Of a stretch of 64,000 nt of DNA, positions 33,362-44,700 are shown piece after piece; within the stretch, counting starts at the first letter, position 1, and each line of letters begins with the position of its first letter. The notes under the pieces are model-generated. The model did not search any database. It was not told the DNA's origin and saw only the letters and a list, made by a program, of their open reading frames with translations. The position numbers were made by a program, and so were the translations under genes. The stretch spans positions 5,077,590-5,141,589 of the forward strand of contig OY744471.1 in NCBI GenBank assembly GCA_963556145.1, read 5' to 3'. The DNA comes from Hygrocybe punicea (taxonomy: Eukaryota > Basidiomycota > Agaricomycetes > Agaricales > Hygrophoraceae).

Positions 33362-34304
33362 ACGGTGGCACCCAGAACAAGAGGGAAGGGTTGTCAAGAA
33401 CACCAGGTATGCAAGCCCAGCCGTTTGGATGTGGAGAACGCATTGGGACCACCAATGGAACGCAGAGCCATCATGTGGCCGTTGCTTGCAACTGGCGATA
33501 CCTGACCAGTCTCAACATCCCACTCCCATCCTGTCTTGTCCATTGAATGTGAAATAACGTGCTTCCCATCCGGCGAATATGCAACTGACGTGACGTCACT
33601 CGTGTGGCCTTCAAAGGGACTGACAACGATCTGGCCAGTCTCGACATCCCACATCCGAACCGTCTTGTCAACCGATCCTGAAACGACACGCCTCCCATCC
33701 GGCGAATATGCAACTGACAAGACAGAACTGGTGTGGCCTTCAAAGGGACCAGCTGCAAGCTGGCCAGTTTCGACATCCCACACCTGAACTGTCCTGTCGT
33801 CGGATCCTGAAACAACTCGTTTCCCATCTGGTGAATACACAACTGACCAGATGCGATCTGTGTGGCCTTCCCAGGGACCAACCACGATGTCGCCAGTCTC
33901 GATGTCTCACACCTGAACCATCTTGTCGGAGGATCCTGACACGACGCGCTTCCCATCGGGCGAATATGCAACTGACCAGATGGGACCTGTGTGGCCTTCA
34001 AACGGACCAGCCACGATCTGGCCAGTTTCGACATCCCACACCAGAACCGTCTTGTCTTCAGAGCCTGAAGCGACACGCTTCCCGTCATATGCAACTGACC
34101 GTAGGAACTGGAAACGATGCGCTTCCCTTCCGGCGAATATGCAACTGGAAAGGCGCAGTAATCTTTGTTGCCTGTCAGTATGTTGAGGAGTGGAGGCCAA
34201 TGATCATCTCGACCCATGACAACAGAGAGTGTCTCTGGACATTGTGAATCGCTTCGAGATCGGCGAGAATGAGTAAATAAGTTAGCTGAGTTAGCTGCTG
34301 CCAC
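33362..34304 (-). pseudogene. WD40 part of the broken NLR gene
   Basis: About five to six WD40 blades are readable (pattern GHT..V.SVAYSPDGKRVVSGS.DKTV..WDVETGQ.). The first blade (near 34170-34120) is partial. A stop at about 33906 replaces the Trp of a blade (MVQV-stop-DIETG). A frameshift near 33400 separates the last blade from the terminal LLFWVPP block, which runs to the LTR insertion at 33362. In mushroom NLRs the WD40 propeller is the likely ligand-sensing part. The high similarity between blades suggests recent duplication before decay. Confidence 0.85.
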
Positions 34305-34409
34305 TGCATGAGTTTTTCTAACTCCGCAAGTCTGAGTTTGAAGGTCTGACCCGAGACTTCAAGTTGTGGCTTCGTGCATCATTGAAATTCTAGGAAATAT
34401 TAGGATTCC

Positions 34410-35216
34410 ATGGCCAACCTTATTCGTTCCGCAAGGTCGGGCAACGACTGGGGTCGTAATGAACTGCTCGCTTATCATATAACTGTCGCCCCCATTCCAC
34501 CACAAGAGTTTTTTCATCAGGAAGCCAATCCGCCTTTGACGGGTCTAGATCCTGCACTCCTCAATTCCCCCCTTGACCTTGACGACGCCAATATGTCGGA
34601 TGATACATATTGTTTTCTCGCATATCTCGACCTTGCTACCAAGACCAGTCAGGAGACTGCGGTTGACGACTTCGCTCGCGAGCTTCTCCGCGTAGTTGGC
34701 TTTGAAGAATGCGGAGGCATCTTGCGCACCCGTTACATCATCTCGCTTTCTATTTGTGGCGAGAATAACACTGTGGTACAGACAGATGTGTGCCTGGTGG
34801 ACCGACGATCGACGATCTTACTCGTTCTCCAAGATGACAAAACAATTTTCAATCCTTCCAATCCTGAACCCCAAGTTATCGCGGAAGCCATCGCAGCATA
34901 CCAACACAACAATGAAAGGCGGGCAGGCATGGGTCTACCCACGCTTAACACCATGACTGTTCCTTGCATCACCATGGTCGGGACGCGTCCCACCTTTTAC
35001 TTAGTGCCTGTCACACGGGAGCTGAGTGATGCGGTTACTACTGGGCAATGGCCAGAAGTTGAGACTAAGGTCCTCAAGTGCGTCATGGTTGCGGGCCGCC
35101 ATCGTCGGTTGAATGAAGGTATGGAGGTACCAGAGTACAGAAGGGTTGCTTTCCAGCATATGATCGCATTCAGGGCCATAGCCAAAAGCCACTGGGAGAA
35201 GTTTCTCATTGACTGA
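34410..35216 (+). CDS. Anonymous 268-aa protein, PD-(D/E)xK nuclease-like pattern, between NLR halves
   Basis: A single open exon of 268 codons with a natural start (ATGGCCAACC). The middle reads ...QTDVCLVDRR...ILLVLQDDK, i.e. Asp followed about 16 residues later by Q-x-x-K on a hydrophobic strand, a pattern seen in PD-(D/E)xK nuclease folds. The C-terminal third (TMTVPCITMVGTRPTFYLVP) is a signature I associate with a high-copy mushroom family of unknown function. It lies on the opposite strand in the gap between the NACHT part (ends about 35240) and WD40 part (starts about 34300) of the broken NLR. No terminal repeats or clear target duplication were found around it, so how it arrived is unknown. 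It appears intact. Confidence 0.55.
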   Translation: MANLIRSARSGNDWGRNELLAYHITVAPIPPQEFFHQEANPPLTGLDPALLNSPLDLDDANMSDDTYCFLAYLDLATKTSQETAVDDFARELLRVVGFEECGGILRTRYIISLSICGENNTVVQTDVCLVDRRSTILLVLQDDKTIFNPSNPEPQVIAEAIAAYQHNNERRAGMGLPTLNTMTVPCITMVGTRPTFYLVPVTRELSDAVTTGQWPEVETKVLKCVMVAGRHRRLNEGMEVPEYRRVAFQHMIAFRAIAKSHWEKFLID

Positions 35217-35236
35217 AATCGCATTCCTTACATCCT

Positions 35237-36258
35237 CTACTCTCTTCTGCTCATTTCAGCACTCTGATTATGTCCACGTACGGGCTCCGCTGAGGTGTAA
35301 CGTAATCGAGTGGGCACCATCGCCATTATTCGTTCCAACAAACCCACCACTTCATCATTACGGATGTGAGATGTCTCTAGTGTGCAGATATTGAACTGAG
35401 GTTCCGTTTTCATGATCCAATTAATATTATGATGTAGCTCGTTTTGGTCAATAATGAAACGAGGATCGTGACATCGTCTTGGGTTGGTCAGGAATTCAGC
35501 GAAAGAAAGATGCTTCAGGCAAAGTAAACCGTCAAATTCAAAGATAGACGACAAACTGCAGATAATGACACCGCATTGCCTGTCCTCATCGTTGTCACAT
35601 TTACCCAGGAAATGCTTGAGGTCATTACGATGGGGTGCGGTTTTAGCCATGATGATGGCCCCTACAACCGCTCTGAACAGCTCGAATGCAGTGTCGTCAA
35701 CATCATTGAAAGAAAATTCCAGAATTTGTCGGTAAAGGCTGTCGATATTGTCGCTTCGCCTACCCAGATCACTAGCAAGAATGAGTGAGTTTATCAGCAG
35801 GTTTCCCCCATTTTTCTTCCATGAAAGCCATTGCAGTCCTTGCCCAGATGAAAAATCTGGCAGCACGCTCTGTGAGTTGGTCGATTACAGATCTCCCTGG
35901 CCATTCAGATGCCATGCCAACCTCCAGCCTAACGTCGTCAAAACTCTTCTTGAAGAATATCTGGATGTCTTTGCGTGTTTCTGGACTAATGGAATCACCA
36001 GTTGCAAGGGCAATTCTGCGGCAGACTCTCTGGTCATGAAATGAGTTTGGTAAACACTCATTGCAGCTAGTGACGACGAGTTTGAATGATCGAGGAAGGT
36101 GAGACCAGCAAGTGAGTGTGTCAAGGAGGATCCGTCGTTGAGCAGATTGGGAATTGTCTGAACCGCATTCATCCAACGCATCAATCACGATGACTGGGGG
36201 AGCTGAGGACAAGTTGTTCATCAAAGTTTCCTTGATCATACACACTCGAAATGCAACC
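35237..36258 (-). pseudogene. NACHT domain part of the broken NLR gene
   Basis: Minus-strand frame with the NACHT Walker B block VIVIDALDECG at about 36200-36165, then the FKLVVTSCNE sensor block, the SPETRKDIQIFFKKSFDDVR block and the arm region with SLYRQILEFSF and CLKHLSFAEFL, ending with the typical LETSHIRND. A 2-nt insertion near 36240 shifts the frame relative to the paralogue at 55550. After LETSHIRND the family-typical continuation stops near 35300, probably where foreign DNA begins. NLRs of this type are cytosolic STAND ATPases used in non-self recognition. Confidence 0.85.
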
Positions 36259-38335
36259 TAGTGTTGCCACGACTTGGTCCGAAACCGCTAGCCATTGGAG
36301 CAGACCGATAATTAGCCGAGCCGAGCCGTTCACTCGGCTAATGGTTAAACCTCGGCTTAGCCACGGCTAGCCATTATTAGCCATTACCAAATATCCAAAT
36401 TAGGAAATTTAGGTTTCCAGCCTGTTTGCCGACTTCAACATACCCCTCTGCTGCCTCCCACACCTCACGAACATGTATGGATGGATTTTGTGAGGTTTTC
36501 AGGTGTTGATCATTGGTATGTGCACCTGTCTTTTTTCTTTTTCTTTTTGTGTATCTCTATGTAGCCTACCTATGTACATGTATGTGAAAAAAATGAAATA
36601 TACTACTTATATATGCACCTTCCGAGGCTCCTGTGAAAGGGCAGGTGGCCTGAACACCCTGTGAATGCTGCGCACACATCGATTGACATGGCCAGGGCAG
36701 CAGGGAGAGGGGCAGACTTGTCCTCAGTTGCTCCTGCCCTGTCCGTCGTCATTGGCATCGCCAGCTGTCATCGTCGTTATGGTCCTTGTGTTCACCTCGC
36801 AAATGCCGTGCACATGTCAATTCACATGGCCGTACCCATTTGCGAGGTGGTGGTTGGCTCGGGGAGGCAGTGGGGCAGGGCTACAGGGAGAGGGGTGGGG
36901 ATTTCTCATCCTCCTCACTGTTGCCCTTGCCCAATCCACCCTGGGTTGCCGCTGTTTCCTGTTGACATTGATGTTGCTGTCATTGTCGCCTGCCCAGTCA
37001 TAGTCATGGCTGTTAGTACAAGTCAGATAGTGATGGATTGGGCACTCACCTGTTGTCGTGCTGGATCTCACCAGGGTGCATGGGCAGCCTGGTGAGGCAC
37101 AGGTGCACCATCAATGCACAAGAACAGCATGTAGAGTTTCAGAATGGTCATTGTCGTCATGATAGCAGTTGTTGATGTTGGTGTCATTGTCCAAGGCGAT
37201 GTCACGTCTTCGCTGGCATCCTCCACTGTGTGTGCAGTATACCCGAGCTTGTTCGCATGTGCGCTGTTTCACCCTTTGGACTAGTTGGGCAAATCTACCC
37301 ACAAAGGCAACATGCAAAAAAAAATCAACAAAGGAACAAAGGTGGAGAGGGGAATAGAAAACAACTCACCAGAGGAAACAACGCTGTTCCAACACCATTG
37401 TTCACCGCTCCCGCTCCATCCCCACTGCCACCCCCGCCACTACTCCTCCCAAGTAACAAAACAACACCTACGTGACCAGATAATCCAGATCCAACGGCGC
37501 ACTGGCCCCATGGATGGACAATGCCTTTGCAAACAATGCATACAAATATGCAGGCGATGACTCTTTCTTTATCCAATGTCGCTGCTGCTGTCATGATGGT
37601 CGCCATGATGGTGGTTGTGACCGATCAGCACCATAGGGTGAACGCAGCAGCTGTAGCAGCAAGGAAGCTGATGGTTGGTGGTGGTGCCTGAACTTGAGAG
37701 CCCGAGTTTGAGGTCCCAGTTGCAGTGCATTGGGTTGCGGCCATGTTGTCATCGCATGTAGCTAGACAGATCTTTGTTAGTAAAAGTAAAGAAAAAAAAA
37801 CTTACCAGTGCAGCAGAGATGGGTGCTTGACCCTCTGCTACGTCTGGGACTGGCACGCGTGGCTTGTTGTCGCTGCTGGCACTGCTGTTGCTGTCATTGC
37901 CACTGCTGCTGTTCTGTAACCGTGGTCATTGGTCGTTGCTGCTGCTGTCCGGGCTGCTCAGGCTGTTGCCTTGAGATCATTTGTCCTGTAATCTAAAATA
38001 AGTTGGTAGTAAAATTAAAAAAAGATTCAAGAAAAGACTTAATGGGAGTGGGTCCACTGCTTCCATTGCCACTTCATTCCTCACCCCTCTGCTGGTCACC
38101 TTTGGGGTGCTGTGGCCTTTGTTTGGGGTCAGCCAGCATTGTCGCGAGCGTGTGGTTAGATTGGTGGTGAGATTTGACCTTGATAGTGGTTGTTAGGCAG
38201 TCTGCTAGTATTTCCTTTTTTGGATGGCTAGCCGCAGTTTAGCCATTGCCACAATGGTCTGGTCCGGCTAACAACCCATATATGGGTTAGCTGTTGTTAG
38301 CCATAGCCAAGCCGGACCGAGCCATGGCAACACTA
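36259..38335. mobile_element. Non-autonomous hAT (family A), 2.1 kb, inserted in the NLR
   Basis: Left end TAGTGTTGCCACGACTTGGT and right end ...GGACCGAGCCATGGCAACACTA match the 10.6-kb hAT. The duplication ATGCAACC is perfect (36251-36258 and 38336-38343). The paralogous NLR copy has the uninterrupted site at 55549-55556, a natural empty-site control. The interior has GCT/GTT triplet-rich stretches, a palindromic module at 36793 and no transposase. Confidence 0.95.
36793..36849. repeat. Palindromic module (57 bp), family A hAT
   Basis: CACCTCGCAAATG ... ACATGTCAATTCACATG ... CATTTGCGAGGTG. The outer arms are a perfect 13-bp inverted repeat; the core has one change from TCAATTGA. A weaker relative (CACATCGATTGACATGG) lies at about 36674-36690. 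Confidence 0.75.
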
Positions 38336-39303
38336 ATGCAACCCAATGTCTGCATCCCTAAACCCAGGCCTCCTCAAAAACTCAAGCACACCATCTTTCA
38401 TGCCTGGGTCATATTGGACAAGGTCAGAGGTGACGGTACGCCAGAGCATGGCAGGATCACTCAAGATGGCATCGCCACATTTGAAAAAATAAAAAGAGCC
38501 GAGTCACTTTCGGAGGGTCAAGTTTAAGATTAGAGTGGATGCAATGGCTGATTTTCCCGCACCAGGACTACTGCTGATCCACAGAATGTTTGGGGTGGTC
38601 CCTAGATAACACATCGATAAGACACACACAACATTCACAGACTAGATGAGCACCGGAGTCATCCAACCATGCATCAATCTCCTTGAACACACACTCACGG
38701 GTTCCCTCCATGCACATGGGAACATCATATCCTGCGCGCGCTGCAGGTTTTAGAGCTGCAAGCACCCATTCTTCGGTCAAATAGATGTTTGTCTGATAGT
38801 TATATTGGTTTTGGACATCAGTGAGATTGGAATGGCGAAGGTTGGAACTGTGGGCATTCTCGAAAATTGCATATTGAGGGGGAAATTGGAGTACTAGTGA
38901 ATCTTGTGAACCCGTGAACACCCCAGGTTGTCCCCAATGAAGAAAACCCTGAGTTGCCAAATACGAGTTCTCAGTCGCAGTCATCCAAAATGTCTTTTCA
39001 CTATGCAGACGCTCTCGTCTCAAGGACCAAAGTCTCAATGACAGTGTCAACCCATTGTCATTTGACGCTGGCACTACCTCCAAGTCCCTTAGTCCCATCT
39101 GCTGCGTTGGTGTGAAGATGATGTGGGCGTTGGCATTGCGTGATCTGGACCCCCACTGGTTGGCCATCGAAGCAGGCCATGAAGCTGGAGAATTCCATTT
39201 CGAGGACGTTGTCTGTCACGGTGACAGAAGAGTTATGTTTGTGGTTCTTGTCATGCGGAGTCAATGCACGCTGATCCATTTCCTGACAGGTTTCCATGAA
39301 CAT
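38336..39303 (-). pseudogene. N-terminal part and P-loop of the broken NLR gene
   Basis: Continues the NACHT part across the hAT (FRDADIGLH reads through the ATGCAACC site). It contains the Walker A phrase ILWISSSPGAGKSAI at about 38592-38548, preceded by the EIDAWLDDSG linker and an N-terminal domain with LEMEFSSFMACF and GLGGSASV blocks. A stop (at about 38528) interrupts the stretch after Walker A, and two adjacent stops lie at about 39055. The true start is not found. The same region is duplicated at 55557-56512. Confidence 0.8.
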
Positions 39304-39309
39304 CTGACA

Positions 39310-40450
39310 CCGCTGGTGGGTGTTTTCTCTCTCTCTTCATTCATGAATCCTATGCAGATAGATTCCCTTGGCAGTAAAACCTGTTTGTTCTGATGCGTGC
39401 AGCGATTCGCTGCAATCTCATGACACTGTTTACTTTTGTTGCCCTGGGCACGCCAAGTCTATTGTGTTCAAGTTCCTGTAATGCACGCTGAAGCCGAGGT
39501 ACACTGCTTAGCCTAGCTCAATGCCTCGTGCCAGTGTGCTCTCATATTGATCAACAGGTCACTGGACATGGTCCATTGGAGCATGTACGTCAATACCCTT
39601 TTTCTTTGCTATCCAATCTCTTTTGGTGACCCTGCCTGACCCATTGTCCTTGCGTACCTTTAGTTCCTGAACAGGCACAATGGAGACAGCTCATGATCTA
39701 CCTTCCTTTTGGGTCCAATTCGTGGTTGCCCGCAGTCAGGAAGCTGTAAACTATTAATTAACAATAGATTGATTCCAGTATTCGACACCCATCTATTGAT
39801 GCCAAGAAGTGGTGCCTGTAGTATTGTCGACCCCCCAGTCCTCAAGAAACTTTTCGAGACCATTGCGGTGACTCAGAGAAATCTGAGGTGCTCGACAAGA
39901 AACCCATCTATTGATGCAGAGTAATATCGACCCTCGGTCCTCAAGGATCTTTTCGAGACCCTGGTGGTGCGGTCTCATTATCAAGCTGTCATCTTCATGA
40001 CATTGAGCCTACAATGTATACGTACATGTGTATGTACTGCTTCCGACGTAAACATGTGTTTCATTTTTCTTTGTTCTCCTCTCAGATTGTGTTGATGTCT
40101 CTTTCGGGTTTATGCAACGTTTGACCTCTTCTTAGAGTTTCCCCTCCCTCTCTCGCCTCTTTTGTGTGTTCATTCCTGTGCTGTTTGGGCATTTCGTCTT
40201 CACCTGTCCAGCACACACAGATCAATCCATCGGGACGTGCTCTGAGGCTCCCTTCCACCCAAAACTGAGGGTCCATGACTTGTCTACCATCATGCTCCTA
40301 GTCTAGATCTCCTTACTGAGTCTAGACCCCCACTAAGCCACACACACACGAGTCCTCGCCCCTCCCATAAAGTGCCCATTTGACATTCAACCACCGACCC
40401 CTGACTGCTATCTCTTCCTGCCCCCAATCCCTTTTCACCTTTCTTCCTTT
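39310..40450. other. Stretch without a recognisable gene
   Basis: Mixed-composition DNA with a tandem duplication (annotated separately) and pyrimidine-rich DNA towards 40450, which may be the promoter of the next gene. Confidence 0.5.
39788..39975. repeat. Tandem duplication with 115-bp period
   Basis: CCCATCTATTGATGC ... TCGACCC ... GTCCTCAAG ... CTTTTCGAGACC occurs from 39788 and again from 39903. Confidence 0.8.
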
Positions 40451-40511
40451 GCTATTTGCCAGGTTCATCATCAGCTCCATCATCAGGTTTGTCATTGTTT
40501 AACCACCTCCC

Positions 40512-40832
40512 TTGTCAGGTTCATTGTCATCTCTTCGTCGTTATCAATCCTTGTTCACTCTGTCAGGTCTGTTGCCATCACCTGTTGCTATCGTCACCCC
40601 TCACTGTCGACTTGATCAGGCCTCTCTTGTTGTCTCTGTTGTGTTCAGCATCATTTCATCTGCTTCTTTCAACGATCAAAAATTTCCCCCCAACTCAGCA
40701 CCTAATTCCATGATGACATCTGCGAATGGAACTTACACCGATTGTGACCAGGGAAATAATTTTTCCCTTTCAATTACCTGTAATGGTCCAAGTTGCACTG
40801 CCTTGCCTGGTTACCCCAATGTGACATGTACA
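40512..40832 (+). pseudogene. 5' part of a Cys-rich protein gene, broken by an 11.5-kb transposon
   Basis: The frame contains a hydrophobic stretch (ASLVVSVVFSIISSASF, about 40617-40667) that could be a signal peptide, then a Cys/Asn-rich segment (NGTYTDCDQGNN ... CNGPSC ... PNVTC) with several N-glycosylation-type sites. It is cut after the codons for T-C-T at 40832. The sentence resumes at 52358 with NFNSTAMQC. Codon phase is kept if the element and one copy of TGTACA are removed. A secreted or surface protein is likely. I do not recognise the family. Confidence 0.55.
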
Positions 40833-41077
40833 GATGGTAGGCATAAGTTTTGTCCATTTTAGTGTTACACCAGACTCAATTTGCCTGTAGCTTAAAACAC
40901 ACTACATTTCTGGGTATCTTATACAGAGGGAACTTGAAGAGAATGATATTTTATGCATTTCCTCCTAATACACCCTAAGATTTGGAGTACAATTGAACAA
41001 GCCTCTCTAAAACATGCTATTTTTCAAACTGGTATATGTCCAAGATTTTAAGGTATGGTCAATTAATAAAAGTTGGA
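40833..41077 (+). repeat. Left terminal inverted repeat of the 11.5-kb transposon
   Basis: Matches the reverse complement of 52100-52351, with small substitutions and short indels. Shared landmarks include AGCTTAAAACACACTA, TCTGGGTATCTTATA and GTATGGTCAATTAATAAAAG. Confidence 0.85.
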
Positions 41078-41292
41078 GCTTGAAAGATTCTCTACAACTT
41101 TTCATTTTACACTATGAAAAAACATCAAGTGGTTGCAAAGATATAAGACAAAGAAAATAGAAAATTTCGCAGGTAAGTGTAAGCTTGTTTGGCCATCAGC
41201 ATAATCTGTTAAGAATTGCCTTGTATCTCAGCAACCACTTGATATTTTTCCATCATGTAAAAAGAAAAGTTGTAGAGAATCTTTGAAGCTCC
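41075..41292. repeat. Long hairpin: 70-bp inverted repeat with a 78-bp loop
   Basis: Arm 41075-41145 (GGAGCTTGAAAGATTCTCTA ...) pairs with 41224-41292 (... TAGAGAATCTTTGAAGCTCC) with few mismatches. It begins where the left terminal repeat ends and has no counterpart noticed at the right end. Confidence 0.75.
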
Positions 41293-41709
41293 AACCCCAG
41301 TGAGAAGTCCATGGACTTAGATCATTTTACATAGACAAAAATAAAACTATATCGGCCAATTTTATTTTAAGCCAGGAGTGGCACTATTTGAGATAAGTTT
41401 CGAATATAATCATGTCAAATCGGATGCATGTTTGGTATCGTGTTACATCGGGTACTGTGGTACCTGTCCCTCTGCTCCCTGCTCCTGCCTGCCCACTTCC
41501 CTCTCCACCGCTGGTTTTCAATTCCCCTCCTGCTTCTCGCTCGCTTCCCTGCTCCTCCCTGCCTCTGCCCATCCTCTATCCCCCACCACTCACCACAGCC
41601 ATCGCTTTTGCCATTGCATCTTTGACCTGTTCTTTCATCTTCTTGCTTTGGTCCTCTTAATGCTGAAATAGCTTTAGTTAGCCTTGTATATTTCACATTT
41701 TGAAAGACT

Positions 41710-44700
41710 TACAACTCTTGTTAGGTTATTCAACCCTTTCCAAGCGAGGTCGAAGTCAGCCTGAGAGACAGTCTTGTTCTTGCAGTATTCGATTGCATAA
41801 AGATTCCTGAAAACAAGTATGAGTAAAAGAATGTTAAGAATGATATTAATGATAGCACATACCTTGGTGTAATCACCTTCATTGGAATCATCTTGCCTTT
41901 CAATTTGCCAGCCACCGGAGTAGAAGCAGATATGGCTGGTCTATCGGGAACACCTGGGCAATTTCCTTGCATTTGTTAGTGCACAGCATAGCCAGCATAC
42001 GAATAACCTGCACGTGTTATGACCGTTGTGACCTCTTCTGTTGTTGATGCCAAAGGATCTATGAGAGTGATGGCTGCTGGGACAACGACATCAGCCGAAA
42101 CACCAGTTATGACCATTGCAACCTCTTCCATTGTTGACGCCAAAGGATCTATGACAGTGGTGGAGGCCTTGGCCACTGGGACAATGACATCAGCTGAAAC
42201 AGGTTCTTTGCATATGAATATCCTGCACCTGTCATGACCATTGCAATCTCTTCCATTGCAACTTCTTCCATTGCAACCTCTTCTGTCAATATTGCTGGTG
42301 GGGAATCTGAATTTGTATTGAGATGGGTCATGGCCAGAGATTTCAGGTCTGAGAAGTAGTCTTCTGGTTCAGCAACATTAGGCAAATGCACGGATTGGGT
42401 GGATCAGCATGGATCACGGATATGGATCACCTCGGATATGGGTATGGCTCAAGATTTCCCGATCCATGCACCTGTGTATCCGTAACCGGTCCCTATTTGG
42501 GTAGTGTCATGGTACCCGCATCACACATCAACATCACCAACCCACAGCTACAGCGACAACAACAACGAGAATGGCAACAACAATGACGGACAACGATGGG
42601 ACATAGGGAGAAGGGCAGTGGGAGGGTGGTGCACCCACCCCCTGTTGCAGTAGGTAAGTGTTTTTTTTTGTCTTTTTTCTTAGCTACTAATTACACAAAC
42701 GATGACGACAGCAGTACCAACAACACAAACACCACACACCCGACGAGGACGACAGGTGGTGAGGACGAGGATGACAACGGTGGCCACCACCTCCACCACC
42801 ACGACCATGACGAAGGCCATGGCCATGCCACCACCAACATACCTCGCAGATGCGCAATGTCACGTCAATCAACGTTGGCGCTGCAACCGCGAGGTAACCG
42901 GGAGGATGGTGGTGCGCCCACCACCTGGTCACGGCCAACCCACCCCCCGCATCGCGTTCGTGTTGAGACCGGGACAATGGGGAGCCCAAATACATCACCT
43001 CACCGCCTTTTGCCCCAAACCCCACCCCCACTTGGTCCACACCCACGGCACCTGTTTCCTGTCCATTTTCGAGCACCCCCAACTCACTTGCACACCACCA
43101 CGACGACGAGCCATCACCACTGCCTCGGCCACCACATGGCCAACCTACCACGACACATCTGCACTGTGCCCTGAGCGCGGTGCAGACCTAGTGTTGCCGC
43201 GACTTGACTAGTCGTAGTCACAACTATGTAGTCATGACTACAGCTAGACTATATACACATAAATTGATGTAGTCGAAGTTGAAGGCACGGCTTCGACTAA
43301 TATATCAACTATGGTCAGTCCATTAGTAAAAAGAATATATATTAAAATAAATTAAAATATTATAAAAATAAATAAGAGTAGGTGGAGGGGGAGGGGAAAC
43401 GGAGAGGAGGGGTCGCCCCTGACCTTGCCATCATCCTTGTGGTCCGTCCTCATCCCTGTCCTCGTGGTCCATTGCCTCTGGTTGCTGTCATTCCCGTCTT
43501 CCGGGTCCCTGTCGCCTTCATCTTCCTCATTCGACCTGGCCACCCCCGTTTCTGCATCCTTCTCATCCACGTCCGGCACGGTTGCTCATTGTCATCCTCA
43601 TTGTCCTGGTGTCCGTCGTTGTTGTCGTTGCCATCCCTGCTGTCGTCATTCCGGTCATCGTCACCATCCCCATTCCCATCCCCATTGTTGTCCCTGTTCT
43701 TGTCGTTGCGGTCATCCTTCCAGTCCCCATTCCTGTTCTCATCGTTCCAGTCCACATTGTCTTTGTTCCGGTCCCTGCTGTCGTTGTTGCCACCAATGTT
43801 GTTGTTGTTGCTGTGGGGATGAGGTGAGGGTGAGGGTGAGGGGATAAGACGACAGCGGGTACCCACCACATTCCATCCTAAGTACCTCGCCAACAATGGG
43901 GGCACATCAATTGACGTGCTCCGTGTTTTTGCGAGGTTGGATGGGGCTGGGGTGTTTCCATGGGCATCCGCGCGTGCTCACTACCTCGCAAACAATGGGG
44001 GCACGTCAATTGACGCGCTCTGTGTTTTCGCGAGGTTGGATGGCGCTGGGGACGTCCCATGGGCATCCGCCTCATTCCTGTCGTCCGTTGCCCTTACCTG
44101 TTCCCGTGCTCACTGTCCTCGTCGTTGCCATCATCGTCGTCCCTGTTGCTGTTGTCGTCCCCATGGCCATTGTCCTTCTTGTCCCGGTCTCCGTTGTCCT
44201 CATTGTCCCGTTCCCCCGTTGTCGTCTTCCCGTTGTCGTAGTTGCCATTCCCGCTTTGTCGTCGTCTTCCCGTTCTCGCCGTCGTTGCGTTCGTCGTCAT
44301 TTTTGTCTTCGTTTAGTCCATTGTCCTCATTCCTGTTGTCCTCATTCTTGCTGTCATGGTCGGCCTGGGTTGTCCCTGTTCTCGGCTGCATCCCATCTGC
44401 TTGTTGCTGTTGCCATGTTTGCATTCATTTGGCACGAGGGTGCGGGAAAAAAACCTAAAGATGTTTAAGTAGTTAGTAGAATAAACCGAATTACACTTAC
44501 CTTGGGTGCTACGCGTAATCGTTGAGTTTGTTCCAGCTGACCAAACAAGGTCACATGGTCCGTGCGCGGCGAGAAGGGTATATAAGCTGCCCCCAAACTC
44601 TTTCAAATCTGCTCTCGAGCCATTTAAATTTACAGGTCATAAATAAATAAATAAAATTATATAATTATTACAATACTGACTACAGTCGGCTAAGTCAGCT

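Larger units (their letters stand above)
43400..44400. repeat. Degenerate triplet tract inside family D hAT
   Basis: Long runs of GTTGTCGTTGCC/CATCCCCATTGTCC-like triplets on both sides of the modules at 43884-44036. It causes spurious Asn/Asp-rich, Ser/Phe-rich and Thr/Met-rich ORFs. Confidence 0.8.

Noticed and set aside
43352..44606. Asn/Asp-, Thr/Met- and Ser-rich ORFs in the 43.4-44.5 kb region
   Set aside because: Triplet-repeat readings inside the family D hAT.
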